From NCBI GenBank assembly GCA_030727405.1, contig JANRBR010000006.1, positions 1-64,000 of the forward strand: 64,000 nucleotides of DNA, given 5' to 3'. The notes beneath the pieces are model-generated. The model was given only the letters and a program-made list of their open reading frames with translations, was not told where the DNA came from and ran no database searches. Origin of the DNA: Crocinitomicaceae bacterium. Lineage in GTDB: Bacteria; Bacteroidota; Bacteroidia; Flavobacteriales_D; Crocinitomicaceae. A program made the position numbers and the translations under genes. Shown in pieces: positions 38,519-46,421 of the stretch; position 1 is the stretch's first letter; each line of letters begins with the position of its first letter.

Positions 38519-39782
38519 GTTCCAGACATACCTTTCTTCTTTCATCGAAAAAAATCCAGCTGAGCACTTTTTCATTGCAGTGAGTGGTGGACATGACTCC
38601 ATGTTGTTGTTGGACACTTGCCGGATTTGTGCGATTCCTATAACAGTACTCCATGTTAATTACCAGCTACGAGGAGAAGAAAGCGATGACGATCAAACAT
38701 TTATTGAACAATATTGCCAAACGCATGCCCTTCCTTTAAAGGTGAAACGCATCGATCTTCAAGAAAAATTGACTTCCGGAGGAAACCTTCAACAATTGGC
38801 CAGAAAAGAGCGTTACGACTTTTTTGAATCGCATTTAAATCAAGTTACGAATTCCTGTTTAATGGTGGCACAGCACCAAGACGATCAATTGGAAACGTTT
38901 TGGCTGCAATTGTTTCGAGGTGCCGGAATGTCAGGATTGCAAGGAATGCTTAAAAAAAATGGACGCATTTTACGTCCATTATTGCCCTTTTCGCGAACGC
39001 AACTCGCTCAAATTTCACAAAAAGCGAACCTAAAATGGAGAGAAGATTCGAGCAATGCAAGCACCAAATACCTTCGAAACCTTTTTCGATTGAAATTACT
39101 TCCAGAATTAGAAGCAAAAATTCCTTCCCTGAGAGAGTCGATCCAAACCGTACAACGTGTTTTTCAAGAGGCATTGAAAGAACGTGAAAACGAAATTCAG
39201 GCCTTAAGTGAACGAATTAAAAATGATGACATTATCACTTTAAATGAATTAACAAATATACCTGATTACCTGTTAGTTGAAGTATTTAAAAAGTTACAAA
39301 TACCAGCTGTTTTCACCAAGAAAATGACCATTCTTATCGAGGGTGAAGTAGGCAAGCAATACAGTTGGCAAGCTGATTTGAATGCGCCTTTTCAGTCCAT
39401 GATGAAGGAACGAGATGGCATTCGCTTTATTCCTAACGATTCAGAATCATCGGTTACACCTTCGTTTGACAGTGAATTCATTCGAGAAATCCCGCGTACG
39501 TTTGATAAAAATTCGTTGTATTTAGATCATTCAAAGATTCAAGGAAACCTCTATATACGGAAATGGCAAGAAGGAGATCGCATGTACCCAATCGGACTTA
39601 AAGGATCCAAATTAATTTCAGACATCCTCAAGGATGACCATGTTCCTACTAGTAAAAAAAGCAATTGTTTTGTCCTGTGTGACGATGAAAAAATTATTTG
39701 CTGCATTGGACACCGCATTGACCGAAGGTGCATTGCCGACCACGAAACGAAGCTGGTTATTCGCATCGATATTCAACAATAA
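38508..39782 (+). CDS. tilS: tRNA(Ile)-lysidine synthetase
   Basis: The 424-residue enzyme converts C34 of the CAT-anticodon tRNA-Ile to lysidine, enabling AUA decoding. The PP-loop SGGHDS is at 26-31, followed by VLHVNYQLRGEESDDDQ and AQHQDDQLETFWLQLFRGAG. A C-terminal substrate-binding domain follows (RKWQEGDRMYPIGLKGSK). It overlaps pabB and is followed by the methyltransferase gene after 16 bases. Confidence 0.94.
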   Translation: MLNKFQTYLSSFIEKNPAEHFFIAVSGGHDSMLLLDTCRICAIPITVLHVNYQLRGEESDDDQTFIEQYCQTHALPLKVKRIDLQEKLTSGGNLQQLARKERYDFFESHLNQVTNSCLMVAQHQDDQLETFWLQLFRGAGMSGLQGMLKKNGRILRPLLPFSRTQLAQISQKANLKWREDSSNASTKYLRNLFRLKLLPELEAKIPSLRESIQTVQRVFQEALKERENEIQALSERIKNDDIITLNELTNIPDYLLVEVFKKLQIPAVFTKKMTILIEGEVGKQYSWQADLNAPFQSMMKERDGIRFIPNDSESSVTPSFDSEFIREIPRTFDKNSLYLDHSKIQGNLYIRKWQEGDRMYPIGLKGSKLISDILKDDHVPTSKKSNCFVLCDDEKIICCIGHRIDRRCIADHETKLVIRIDIQQ

Positions 39783-39798
39783 TCGGTAATTTTAAGCC

Positions 39799-41127
39799 AT
39801 GATTCCATTGCCGAAAGATTTTGTTGCTCGCATTGAAGCAGGTCCACTTGGGCAAACACCCTTACTCGCTTCACTAGACAGCGAATCACCCATTTCGATA
39901 CGCTTGAATCCCAGAAAGAAATCAGTTCAATTTGAAACAGAAGAAGTTGTTTCATGGTGTCCAGATGGACGTTATTTAAAAGAAAGACCTTCCTTTACCT
40001 TGGACCCGCTTTTTCATGCAGGAACGTATTATCCACAGGAAGCAGGATCCATGTACATTGATGCGATTGTTCGTAGCATTGAACTTCCAGAAAATCCAAT
40101 TTTATTAGACTTGTGTGCTGCGCCGGGTGGAAAAAGCACCTTGTTAGCGAGTTATTTGGACAATCGAGGAATGTTGATTTCCAACGAAATCATCCGTTCA
40201 CGTGCCTACATTCTAGCGGAAACACTGACTAAATGGGGTTATTCAAATACCTTCGTAAGCAACAATGCGCCGGTGGATTTTGAAAAACTTCACTCCTACT
40301 TCGATTTTATTTTGGTCGATGCACCATGTTCTGGCGAAGGAATGTTTCGAAAGGATCCAAACGCTCGTTTGGAATGGAGCATGGAAAGCGCGGCACATTG
40401 TGCGGTACGTCAAGCGGACATCTTGGAATCTGTATGGCCAAGCTTGAAAGAGGACGGCTACCTACTCTACTCAACGTGTACCTTTAATCCAGCGGAAAAC
40501 GAAGAATGCATTGCTGCTTTTCTCGAAGAACACGATGCGGAAATAGTTCCCATTCCATCCTTCAATGGATTAACTCCCGATGTCAACAAGTACGGCTATC
40601 ACTTTATCCCAGGAATCGCCAAAAGTGAAGGGTTTTACGCTGTTTTACTTCAAAAAAGGTCGTTTTCAGGTCAAAATAAGCGGAAATCGGGCAGAATTCA
40701 AACATTGAGTGAAAGCGAAATCCCACTAAAAATCGAGGCGAATTTTCCGCATGTCTATTTTAAGGAAGAGGAAAATATTTACGCAACAACGGATTTCTGC
40801 ATTCAACATTACGATGAAATCAGTAACGTCCTACAGTGGATGAAACGAGGAACACACATCGCCATTGAACAACGAAAAGGCTGGCAATTAGAAATCGAAT
40901 TGGCCTTGAATTTCTCCTTGCATCCAGAATTACCGAGCATTGAATTAAGCAGACAAGAAGCCTTGCAATATTTACATGGAGACACCTTTCCACTCGAAGG
41001 AAAACAAGGCTACACCTTACTTAGCTATGATGGACAACAGATTGGCATCATCAAACATTTGGGGAATCGATTTAACAATTCACACCCTAAAGAGTGGCGC
41101 ATCCGAATGAATTTACCAAGAAACTAG
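39799..41127 (+). CDS. rRNA m5C methyltransferase (RsmF/NOL1-NOP2-Sun family)
   Basis: The 442-residue SAM-dependent enzyme has the NSUN domain: SAM loop DLCAAPGGKSTLLASY, VDAPCSGEGMFRKDP and the catalytic Cys in LLYSTCTFNPAENE. A C-terminal RsmF-like extension (about 290-442) contains GYTLLSYDGQQIG and a basic end. It most likely methylates a 16S rRNA cytosine. A near-consensus TAATTTTA sits four bases before the ATG. The Crp-family gene begins just beyond its stop. Confidence 0.9.
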   Translation: MIPLPKDFVARIEAGPLGQTPLLASLDSESPISIRLNPRKKSVQFETEEVVSWCPDGRYLKERPSFTLDPLFHAGTYYPQEAGSMYIDAIVRSIELPENPILLDLCAAPGGKSTLLASYLDNRGMLISNEIIRSRAYILAETLTKWGYSNTFVSNNAPVDFEKLHSYFDFILVDAPCSGEGMFRKDPNARLEWSMESAAHCAVRQADILESVWPSLKEDGYLLYSTCTFNPAENEECIAAFLEEHDAEIVPIPSFNGLTPDVNKYGYHFIPGIAKSEGFYAVLLQKRSFSGQNKRKSGRIQTLSESEIPLKIEANFPHVYFKEEENIYATTDFCIQHYDEISNVLQWMKRGTHIAIEQRKGWQLEIELALNFSLHPELPSIELSRQEALQYLHGDTFPLEGKQGYTLLSYDGQQIGIIKHLGNRFNNSHPKEWRIRMNLPRN

Positions 41128-41129
41128 TC

Positions 41130-41723
41130 ATGACAGAAGAAATTGCACACCAACAACTGATTGATTACATCAAGGATAAAATCAGCATTACACCTGAACA
41201 CGAGGCTTTAATTAAAAGTCGTTTTCATTTACAGAAGTTAAAGCGAAAAGAGTTTTTCTTGCGGGAAGGCGACGAATGCTATTCGCAGGGATTCATTGTA
41301 GAAGGAACCTTTCGCGTTTTTTTCATCGATCAAAAAGCTTCCGAGCATGTATTGTATTTTGGATTCAAAGATTGGTGGGTAGGAGACATTGCCTCTTTCC
41401 ACAGCCAAGAAAAGACCAACATGAACATCCAAGCGATGGAAGACAGTTCAATTCTTTCCTTTACTAAGGATGATTTGGAATGGCTTTTCATTCAAGTTCC
41501 ACCACTAGAGCGACTTTTCAGAATCATGGCTCAACGCACCTTGGCTGTCCTTCAAAAAAGATTCCTTTTGACCATTTCCGCAAGTGCAGAACAGCGCTTC
41601 TTGGAATTGATCCAACGTCATCCCGGAATTGAACAATTGGTTCCACAGCATCAAATTGCGTCCTATTTGGGGATCTTACCGGAATCCTTGAGTAGAATGA
41701 AGAAGTTGTTGTATAAGAAGTGA
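41130..41723 (+). CDS. Crp/Fnr-family transcriptional regulator
   Basis: The 197-residue protein has a cyclic-nucleotide-binding-like beta-barrel (about 20-115; KRKEFFLREGDECYSQGFIV, HVLYFGFKDWWVGD), a dimerisation helix, and a C-terminal helix-turn-helix (QHQIASYLGILPESLSRMKK). This short-tailed form is very common in Bacteroidota. The effector is unknown. ATG 41130 lies two bases after the methyltransferase stop; the longer frame from 41094 would overlap that gene. Confidence 0.87.
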   Translation: MTEEIAHQQLIDYIKDKISITPEHEALIKSRFHLQKLKRKEFFLREGDECYSQGFIVEGTFRVFFIDQKASEHVLYFGFKDWWVGDIASFHSQEKTNMNIQAMEDSSILSFTKDDLEWLFIQVPPLERLFRIMAQRTLAVLQKRFLLTISASAEQRFLELIQRHPGIEQLVPQHQIASYLGILPESLSRMKKLLYKK

Positions 41724-41733
41724 TGCTAAAGGA

Positions 41734-42012
41734 ATGAAAATAGACGCATTAGAATTAATACCAGACGAACAACCAAAAGACCATTTTCTATTCACACTTT
41801 CAACACCGGCAAGACGCGCTATAGAAAACAATGGCATTACTACATTGGAACAACTTTCCAATTACAGTAAAAAAGAAGTCCTAAAATTTCACGGAATACT
41901 TTGGAAAGAGAATGACCGAGCAATTATCACATTCAAGAGCATGCTGGACATAGAAAATGGAAAAGCAGAATTAGAAGAGATAATTGCGGAATGGATCAGT
42001 TCGACGAAATGA
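41734..42012 (+). CDS. Stand-alone alpha-CTD-like helix-hairpin-helix protein
   Basis: The 92-residue protein has a helix-hairpin-helix domain like the RNA polymerase alpha C-terminal domain: FTLSTPARRAIENNGITTLE, QLSNYSKKEVLKFHGI. It ends with a short acidic helix. Such proteins probably bind DNA; the role is unknown. It follows the Crp-family regulator by 10 bases and may be cotranscribed, so the two could act together. It is the last gene before the repeat-bounded island. Confidence 0.72.
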   Translation: MKIDALELIPDEQPKDHFLFTLSTPARRAIENNGITTLEQLSNYSKKEVLKFHGILWKENDRAIITFKSMLDIENGKAELEEIIAEWISSTK

Positions 42013-42051
42013 AATAATAACAACGGTATTTAAACCGAAAACCTTTCAAAA

Positions 42052-42082
42052 ATTGTGAAAAAGTCCTTTTTTTTCCTTGGTT
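42052..42082 (+). repeat. 31-bp direct repeat, left copy
   Basis: Begins ATTGTGAAAAAGTCC, then eight T, then CCTTGGTT. It matches positions 44157-44187 at 30 of 31 bases (A versus G at the seventh base). The copies are in the same orientation and enclose 2,074 bases with an integrase remnant and two accessory genes. Within the repeat, GAAAA-type and TTTTCC arms could pair weakly. Confidence 0.85.
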
Positions 42083-42277
42083 AAAACAATCTTAGACACA
42101 TATTTATTGAAAAGTGGAACAGAAACTCGATACCTCCAAGAATTACTTGGGCGCAACAACAACAGCATCAAAGCGACAGAGATTTATACTAATATGAATT
42201 GGCAGCTTGGACGAATTTGCGATGAAAATAACTACCTTCGTCAAGCCCGAAAACGTTTTTTCACAATTAAAACATGA
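42080..42277 (+). pseudogene. Tyrosine recombinase (integrase) C-terminal remnant
   Basis: The frame running out of the left direct repeat encodes TYLLKSGTETRYLQELLGRN and ATEIYTNMNWQLGR. This matches the end of Bacteroidota XerC/D-like integrases, where HLLESGTDLRYIQELLGH(x)S and TEIYTHV hold the last His and the nucleophilic Tyr. The Tyr is kept, but the Gly-His is now Gly-Arg and the whole N-terminal and most of the catalytic domain are missing. The protein could not recombine DNA. The remnant overlaps the lipoprotein gene by four bases. Confidence 0.72.
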
Positions 42278-43389
42278 TGCTCAGGAAATTAAGTCTCCTA
42301 ATAATTGCCATTTTTGCTTTGACGATAACATCTTGCAAAATGCAGGAACAAATTCGTACTTATAACAAAATTATAAGTCCAGCAGCTAATGGAGATGTTT
42401 CTCTTACCTTGTTGCGATTGGATAGTTTAATTAAATTCAAAAATCCACTGGTAAATTCTAAGTATCAAAAGACAAAGAAAAAATATATAGTGCGATTTTC
42501 AAGTTACACCGAAAAATCAAAAGCAACATGTAACAATTCTGTGATCAATGATTTGTGTACATTCTATCATGATTATTGGAAAATCAAATTATTAAACACT
42601 CCAGCTAATTGTGATTCAATACTTTACAATAAGCTCTCTCATTATCTTGTCAATAAAAAACTCACCAAATTAAATTTTGAAGAACTTTCAAGTACAATTC
42701 AGGATGACTCGGAACTAACCAAAGTGATTAAAAGTGAAGGGTTTTACTGCAAGTTTATGCTGATCAATGGCATACAGGATTTATTAATTTGGGATAAACA
42801 AAGTCAAGCAGAATATTCAGTTGATTTACCAGAAACTAAAATAGATGTGAATGTAATTTTCATTGAAAGCTATGTATCACGAGGAGTTTCTGACTATGCT
42901 ACCTTCGGCTATTCTCAAATCGGAGGATGGGCGAGCAATAAGGATTCAAGTCTTTTTTGCAACAAAGGGACCTATAAATTGAAATCTGAGAAGTTTCAAA
43001 ACTCCTATTTGAAGCACGAAGCTATTCATTTTGTTGATTTAAAAAATTATCCCAATTTGGAATCTGCAGATTTAGAATACAGAGCTAAACTTATTGAACT
43101 TATATACTGCACGGATAAGACAATTTTCAAAAGAATTGATGAGTTTATTATTGGTGCATCAAATGAAAATCGAGAAAACGCTCACGCTTTTGCAAACTAT
43201 CATTTGATCTGCCAACTATCTAAAAAAATATTCCGTAAGGAATTTGAAGCAGATATTACGAAATGGAAGTCTTTAACATCCGAGGATCTTAACAAAACAA
43301 GTCTAGAGCTTTTCCAGATTAGTTCGGAGATGCTAAAAGCAAATCCAAACCTAAATAGAATTATAGAAAATGTGTATAACTTCAACTAA
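42274..43389 (+). CDS. Lipoprotein with HExxH zinc-metallopeptidase motif
   Basis: The 371-residue protein has a signal ending ITSC (lipidated Cys21). Its only recognisable catalytic feature is HEAIHFVD at 248-255, a zincin HExxH motif with a third acidic ligand possibly among LEYRAKLIEL about 20 residues on (glutamate-zincin type). A bulky stretch (about 30-240) before it is unrecognised. It may be a surface or periplasmic peptidase. Codon use is more AT-rich than in flanking genes, and the gene lies in the repeat-bounded island, both fitting transfer. Confidence 0.65.
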   Translation: MMLRKLSLLIIAIFALTITSCKMQEQIRTYNKIISPAANGDVSLTLLRLDSLIKFKNPLVNSKYQKTKKKYIVRFSSYTEKSKATCNNSVINDLCTFYHDYWKIKLLNTPANCDSILYNKLSHYLVNKKLTKLNFEELSSTIQDDSELTKVIKSEGFYCKFMLINGIQDLLIWDKQSQAEYSVDLPETKIDVNVIFIESYVSRGVSDYATFGYSQIGGWASNKDSSLFCNKGTYKLKSEKFQNSYLKHEAIHFVDLKNYPNLESADLEYRAKLIELIYCTDKTIFKRIDEFIIGASNENRENAHAFANYHLICQLSKKIFRKEFEADITKWKSLTSEDLNKTSLELFQISSEMLKANPNLNRIIENVYNFN

Positions 43390-43410
43390 ATACCTCGGGC
43401 TAAATAACTA

Positions 43411-43427
43411 CAAATGAGAAGCATTTG
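43411..43427 (+). terminator. Small hairpin after the HExxH lipoprotein gene
   Basis: CAAATG (43411-43416) pairs with CATTTG (43422-43427) around AGAAG, then TCTTCT follows. It is 22 bases after the stop. The stem is weak and the T-tract imperfect, so terminator function is only possible. Confidence 0.35.
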
Positions 43428-43444
43428 TCTTCTAGTTGAGTAAC

Positions 43445-43453
43445 TTTAGCGGT
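43445..43453 (+). repeat. Short inverted repeat, left arm (TTTAGCGGT)
   Basis: TTTAGCGGT here is the exact inverse of ACCGCTAAA at 43922-43930. The arms bracket the 135-residue gene, with the left arm 56 bases before its start. Nine bases could match by chance, but the placement at both ends of a single-gene unit is suggestive. Confidence 0.45.
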
Positions 43454-43509
43454 GATTTAAAATCAATACAACTGTTACAAAACAAACAACTCATAACTAA
43501 ACAAGAATC

Positions 43510-43917
43510 ATGACAATGAAAATTTTAATCTTTTTAGGTTTTGTACAATCCATGTTGGGAGTAAAGATTAAAAATGACCTGACAGGAAAATGCTACAAGG
43601 CCCTTGTTGGGGAAAGTTGTGCATTAATGACGAATGGTGGGTGCATGATTTACACTTATCGAATCTTAAATTTTAAAACTGATTCGGTAGTTGTTTCTTA
43701 TCAAGTTACTGCCTATTGTTTGCCAAAAGAAAAAGAGAACAACTATGCTCATTTGAATGATAACTCAACTAAAACATATAAATGGACTGTAAATTCTGAT
43801 ACAATTACTATATGTGGTTTGGATGACTATGGGAAATTAACAATACAAAATTCAACCCTTTTTGGAGAAGACAAATGGACAAAAAGAAAAATCGAATTTA
43901 GTGAAGAATTAAAGTAA
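43510..43917 (+). CDS. Small exported protein, unknown function
   Basis: The 135-residue protein has a short hydrophobic N-terminus (MKILIFLGFVQSMLG), likely a signal sequence. The beta-rich mature part has five cysteines (GKCYKA, GESCAL, GGCMIY, TAYCLP, ITICGL). No family is recognised. The start may be the first ATG or the one two codons on. It stands alone between inverted 9-bp arms inside the island and reads like a gene cassette. Confidence 0.62.
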   Translation: MTMKILIFLGFVQSMLGVKIKNDLTGKCYKALVGESCALMTNGGCMIYTYRILNFKTDSVVVSYQVTAYCLPKEKENNYAHLNDNSTKTYKWTVNSDTITICGLDDYGKLTIQNSTLFGEDKWTKRKIEFSEELK

Positions 43918-43921
43918 AACT

Positions 43922-43930
43922 ACCGCTAAA
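43922..43930 (+). repeat. Short inverted repeat, right arm (ACCGCTAAA)
   Basis: Exact inverse of 43445-43453, five bases after the stop codon of the 135-residue gene. See the left arm for the caveat on length. Confidence 0.45.
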
Positions 43931-44156
43931 TTCCTTTCCCAAAAAGTGAGATTACGTTTCCGCTTGGGAGTTTTGTAGTAACCGAAAACTCCGTTCTATA
44001 ATTTAACTTTTGTACTGAAAAGTCCGCCTTTCAAATAATTGCAAACCCTCGGGAGTAATTAAAAAATAATCCTAAGCTCTTATCTTTCCTTTTTCCATTA
44101 TTTCGACAAGACATAGTCCTTCGAATGACAAGTTTGGATTCAAAACACGTTCTCAT

Positions 44157-44187
44157 ATTGTGGAAAAGTCCTTTTTTTTCCTTGGTT
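44157..44187 (+). repeat. 31-bp direct repeat, right copy
   Basis: Matches 42052-42082 at 30 of 31 positions. It lies 37 bases before the S46 peptidase gene. In this copy TTG (44158-44160) and TTGGTTTG (44181-44188) have a spacing near that of a promoter, so the repeat may overlap the promoter of that gene. Confidence 0.85.
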
Positions 44188-44224
44188 TGAAATCCGTAAA
44201 TTAGCCCTTCAAAAAACTATACAA

Positions 44225-46369
44225 ATGAATACACGTTTAAAAAGTACTTTTTTAGCCATCGCTTTGTTCCTTGGCTTTTTCGTTCGTGCGGACGAAGGAA
44301 TGTGGTTTTTGATGTTCATTGAACGTCTGAATCACAGAGATATGGAGAAGTTGGGATTGCAGTTGACGACGGAAGAGATCTACAGCATCAACCATTCTTC
44401 GATTAAAGATGCCGTTGTTCAATTCAATGGTGGATGTACCGCTGAAATCATTTCCAAAGATGGATTGATCTTAACGAATCACCACTGTGGATATGATGCC
44501 ATCGCTGAATTATCGACTCCAGAGAAAGATTATTTAACCAATGGATTCTGGGCAGCAAACCGCCAAGAGGAATTAAAGCCAAAATCACTATTTGTTCGCT
44601 TTTTCGTTCGCATGGATGATGTCAGCAAACGCATTTTGAGTAAAGTAACGGATCAAATGACCGAAACAGAGCGCAATAAAGCCATCAAAGACGAAATCGC
44701 GTTGATTGAAAAAGAAAACAGCGAAGGTGGAAAATACACGGTAAGTGTTCGTTCTTTCTTCCAAGGAAATGAATTTTACTACTTCGTTTACCAAGATTTT
44801 AAAGACGTTCGTTTGGTAGGTACGCCTCCAAATAGCATTGGTAAATTCGGTGGAGACACAGACAACTGGGAATGGCCGCGTCATACAGGTGACTTCTCGA
44901 TGTTCCGCGTATACGCAGACGCTAGCGGGAATCCAGCTGACTATTCAACAGCAAACGTTCCATTACATCCAAAACACCACTTACCAGTAAACATTAAAGG
45001 AATCCAAGATGGTGATTTCGCAATGATTTTGGGTTACCCTGGAAGAACCAACCGTTGGTTGCCAGCAGGCGGAATTGATCAAAACGTGAAATTCGCTTAT
45101 CCTGCATGGGTAGAGGCTTCAAAAACAAGCATGGATGCGATGAAGAAGTACATGGACAAAGACGACAACGTTCGTTTGAACTATGCTTCTAAATATGCGC
45201 GCATCGCAAATTACTGGAAAAACAGACAAGGAATGATTGATGCCTTGACTCAATTTCAAACAGCAGCGGCAAAAGCGAAAAATGAAGCAAAATTCAATAC
45301 TTGGGCAAATAAACCGGCCAACCAAGCGAAATATGGAACAGTTGTTGAAACCATTAATTCGTTCTACGCTGCTACCAACGAAAAATCACGTCACGACAAT
45401 TACTTGCAAATCGTTTTCCGTTTCTCGGATTATGCAGGAATTAGCCGTGCGTTAGGTGGACAACTTCAAGCATATGCGAAAGCGGATGCTGCAAAACGTG
45501 CGGAGATGAAAGCTGGATTAACTGCTGCCATCAATGAGTTTTTCGAATTGACTTATGTTCCAGCGGAAATCGACATTTTAATCGACGGTTTAAACTTGTA
45601 CGCTCAAAAAGCAGGATACAAATTGGTTCCTGCAGTCGAAGACATGTACAAAGATGGTTCTGTTGCGAACGAAATCAATGCTGCATTTGCAATGTCTGTT
45701 TTAGCATCCAAAGAGCGCATGTTGGCTTTCTTGGAATTACCAAATGAAGCGGCATTGACAAATGATCCATTAATGAAAATGTCTTCTGATATTGTCGCTC
45801 ACTTGATGTTCCGTTCCGAGGAATTAATCAAACTAACAGATGGCTACAACAAATCATACCGATTATTAGTTGCTGGTTTGAGAGAATCGGCTTTAAGTAC
45901 CATACAATACCCAGATGCAAACAGTACCTTGCGTTTAACTTACGGAAATGTGAGCGCATTGCCAGCTGATAAAACAAATGATGCAAAATTCAACTATTAC
46001 ACCACCTTACAAGGAGCGATTAATAAATACAAACCAAATGATGAAGAGTTTGATTTACCTAAGCGCCTAATGGAATTGAATGACGCGAAAGATTTTGGAG
46101 AATACGCTGACAAAGCTGGATATATGCCGGTTTGTTTCTTGACAGACAATGACATCACAGGAGGAAACTCTGGATCACCTGTTTTAAACGGAAAAGGAGA
46201 ATTGATTGGTTTGACCTTCGACGGAAACATTGAAGCAATGGCTGGAGATGTGATCTTTGACACCAAATTGCAAAAAACAATCAATGTAGATATTCGTTAC
46301 GTATTGTTTATCATTGATAAATACGCTGGTGCGAAACACATTGTAGACGAAATGACCATTATTCGTTAA
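44225..46369 (+). CDS. S46 family dipeptidyl peptidase (DPP7/DPP11 type)
   Basis: The 714-residue exported serine peptidase has a signal peptide (to about residue 22) and the S46 triad. The His is in LTNHHCGYDAI near 86, the Asp in the GGDTDNWEWPRHTGDF region, and the Ser is Ser649 in TGGNSGSP. These periplasmic enzymes remove dipeptides from peptides for amino-acid nutrition. The residue 18 after the Ser, which sets P1 specificity, is Gly667 (FDGN). DPP11 has Arg there for acidic P1 residues, so DPP7-like preference for hydrophobic P1 is inferred. Confidence 0.93.
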   Translation: MNTRLKSTFLAIALFLGFFVRADEGMWFLMFIERLNHRDMEKLGLQLTTEEIYSINHSSIKDAVVQFNGGCTAEIISKDGLILTNHHCGYDAIAELSTPEKDYLTNGFWAANRQEELKPKSLFVRFFVRMDDVSKRILSKVTDQMTETERNKAIKDEIALIEKENSEGGKYTVSVRSFFQGNEFYYFVYQDFKDVRLVGTPPNSIGKFGGDTDNWEWPRHTGDFSMFRVYADASGNPADYSTANVPLHPKHHLPVNIKGIQDGDFAMILGYPGRTNRWLPAGGIDQNVKFAYPAWVEASKTSMDAMKKYMDKDDNVRLNYASKYARIANYWKNRQGMIDALTQFQTAAAKAKNEAKFNTWANKPANQAKYGTVVETINSFYAATNEKSRHDNYLQIVFRFSDYAGISRALGGQLQAYAKADAAKRAEMKAGLTAAINEFFELTYVPAEIDILIDGLNLYAQKAGYKLVPAVEDMYKDGSVANEINAAFAMSVLASKERMLAFLELPNEAALTNDPLMKMSSDIVAHLMFRSEELIKLTDGYNKSYRLLVAGLRESALSTIQYPDANSTLRLTYGNVSALPADKTNDAKFNYYTTLQGAINKYKPNDEEFDLPKRLMELNDAKDFGEYADKAGYMPVCFLTDNDITGGNSGSPVLNGKGELIGLTFDGNIEAMAGDVIFDTKLQKTINVDIRYVLFIIDKYAGAKHIVDEMTIIR

Positions 46370-46381
46370 TTCGAATCAACT

Positions 46382-46421
46382 AAAAAAAGCCCCTGACATT
46401 TCTGTCAGGGGCTTTTTTTTT
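46382..46421. terminator. Bidirectional terminator between the S46 gene and aroB
   Basis: GCCCCTGACA pairs perfectly with TGTCAGGGGC around TTTC (46389-46412), with seven A before and nine T after. The two convergent genes end on either side, and the structure has a T-tract in both directions. Confidence 0.93.

Larger units (their letters stand above)
43918..44224. other. 307-base intergenic region with hairpin, inverted-repeat arm and direct repeat
   Basis: The region contains the ACCGCTAAA arm just after the stop of the small gene, then a hairpin GGAGTTTT/AAAACTCC (43967-43974 with 43985-43992, 10-base loop). It also has a stretch with partial likeness to the left flank of the island (ACCGAAAAC near 43982, CCTTTCAAA near 44032), and finally the right 31-bp repeat. 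No gene was found. Confidence 0.55.
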
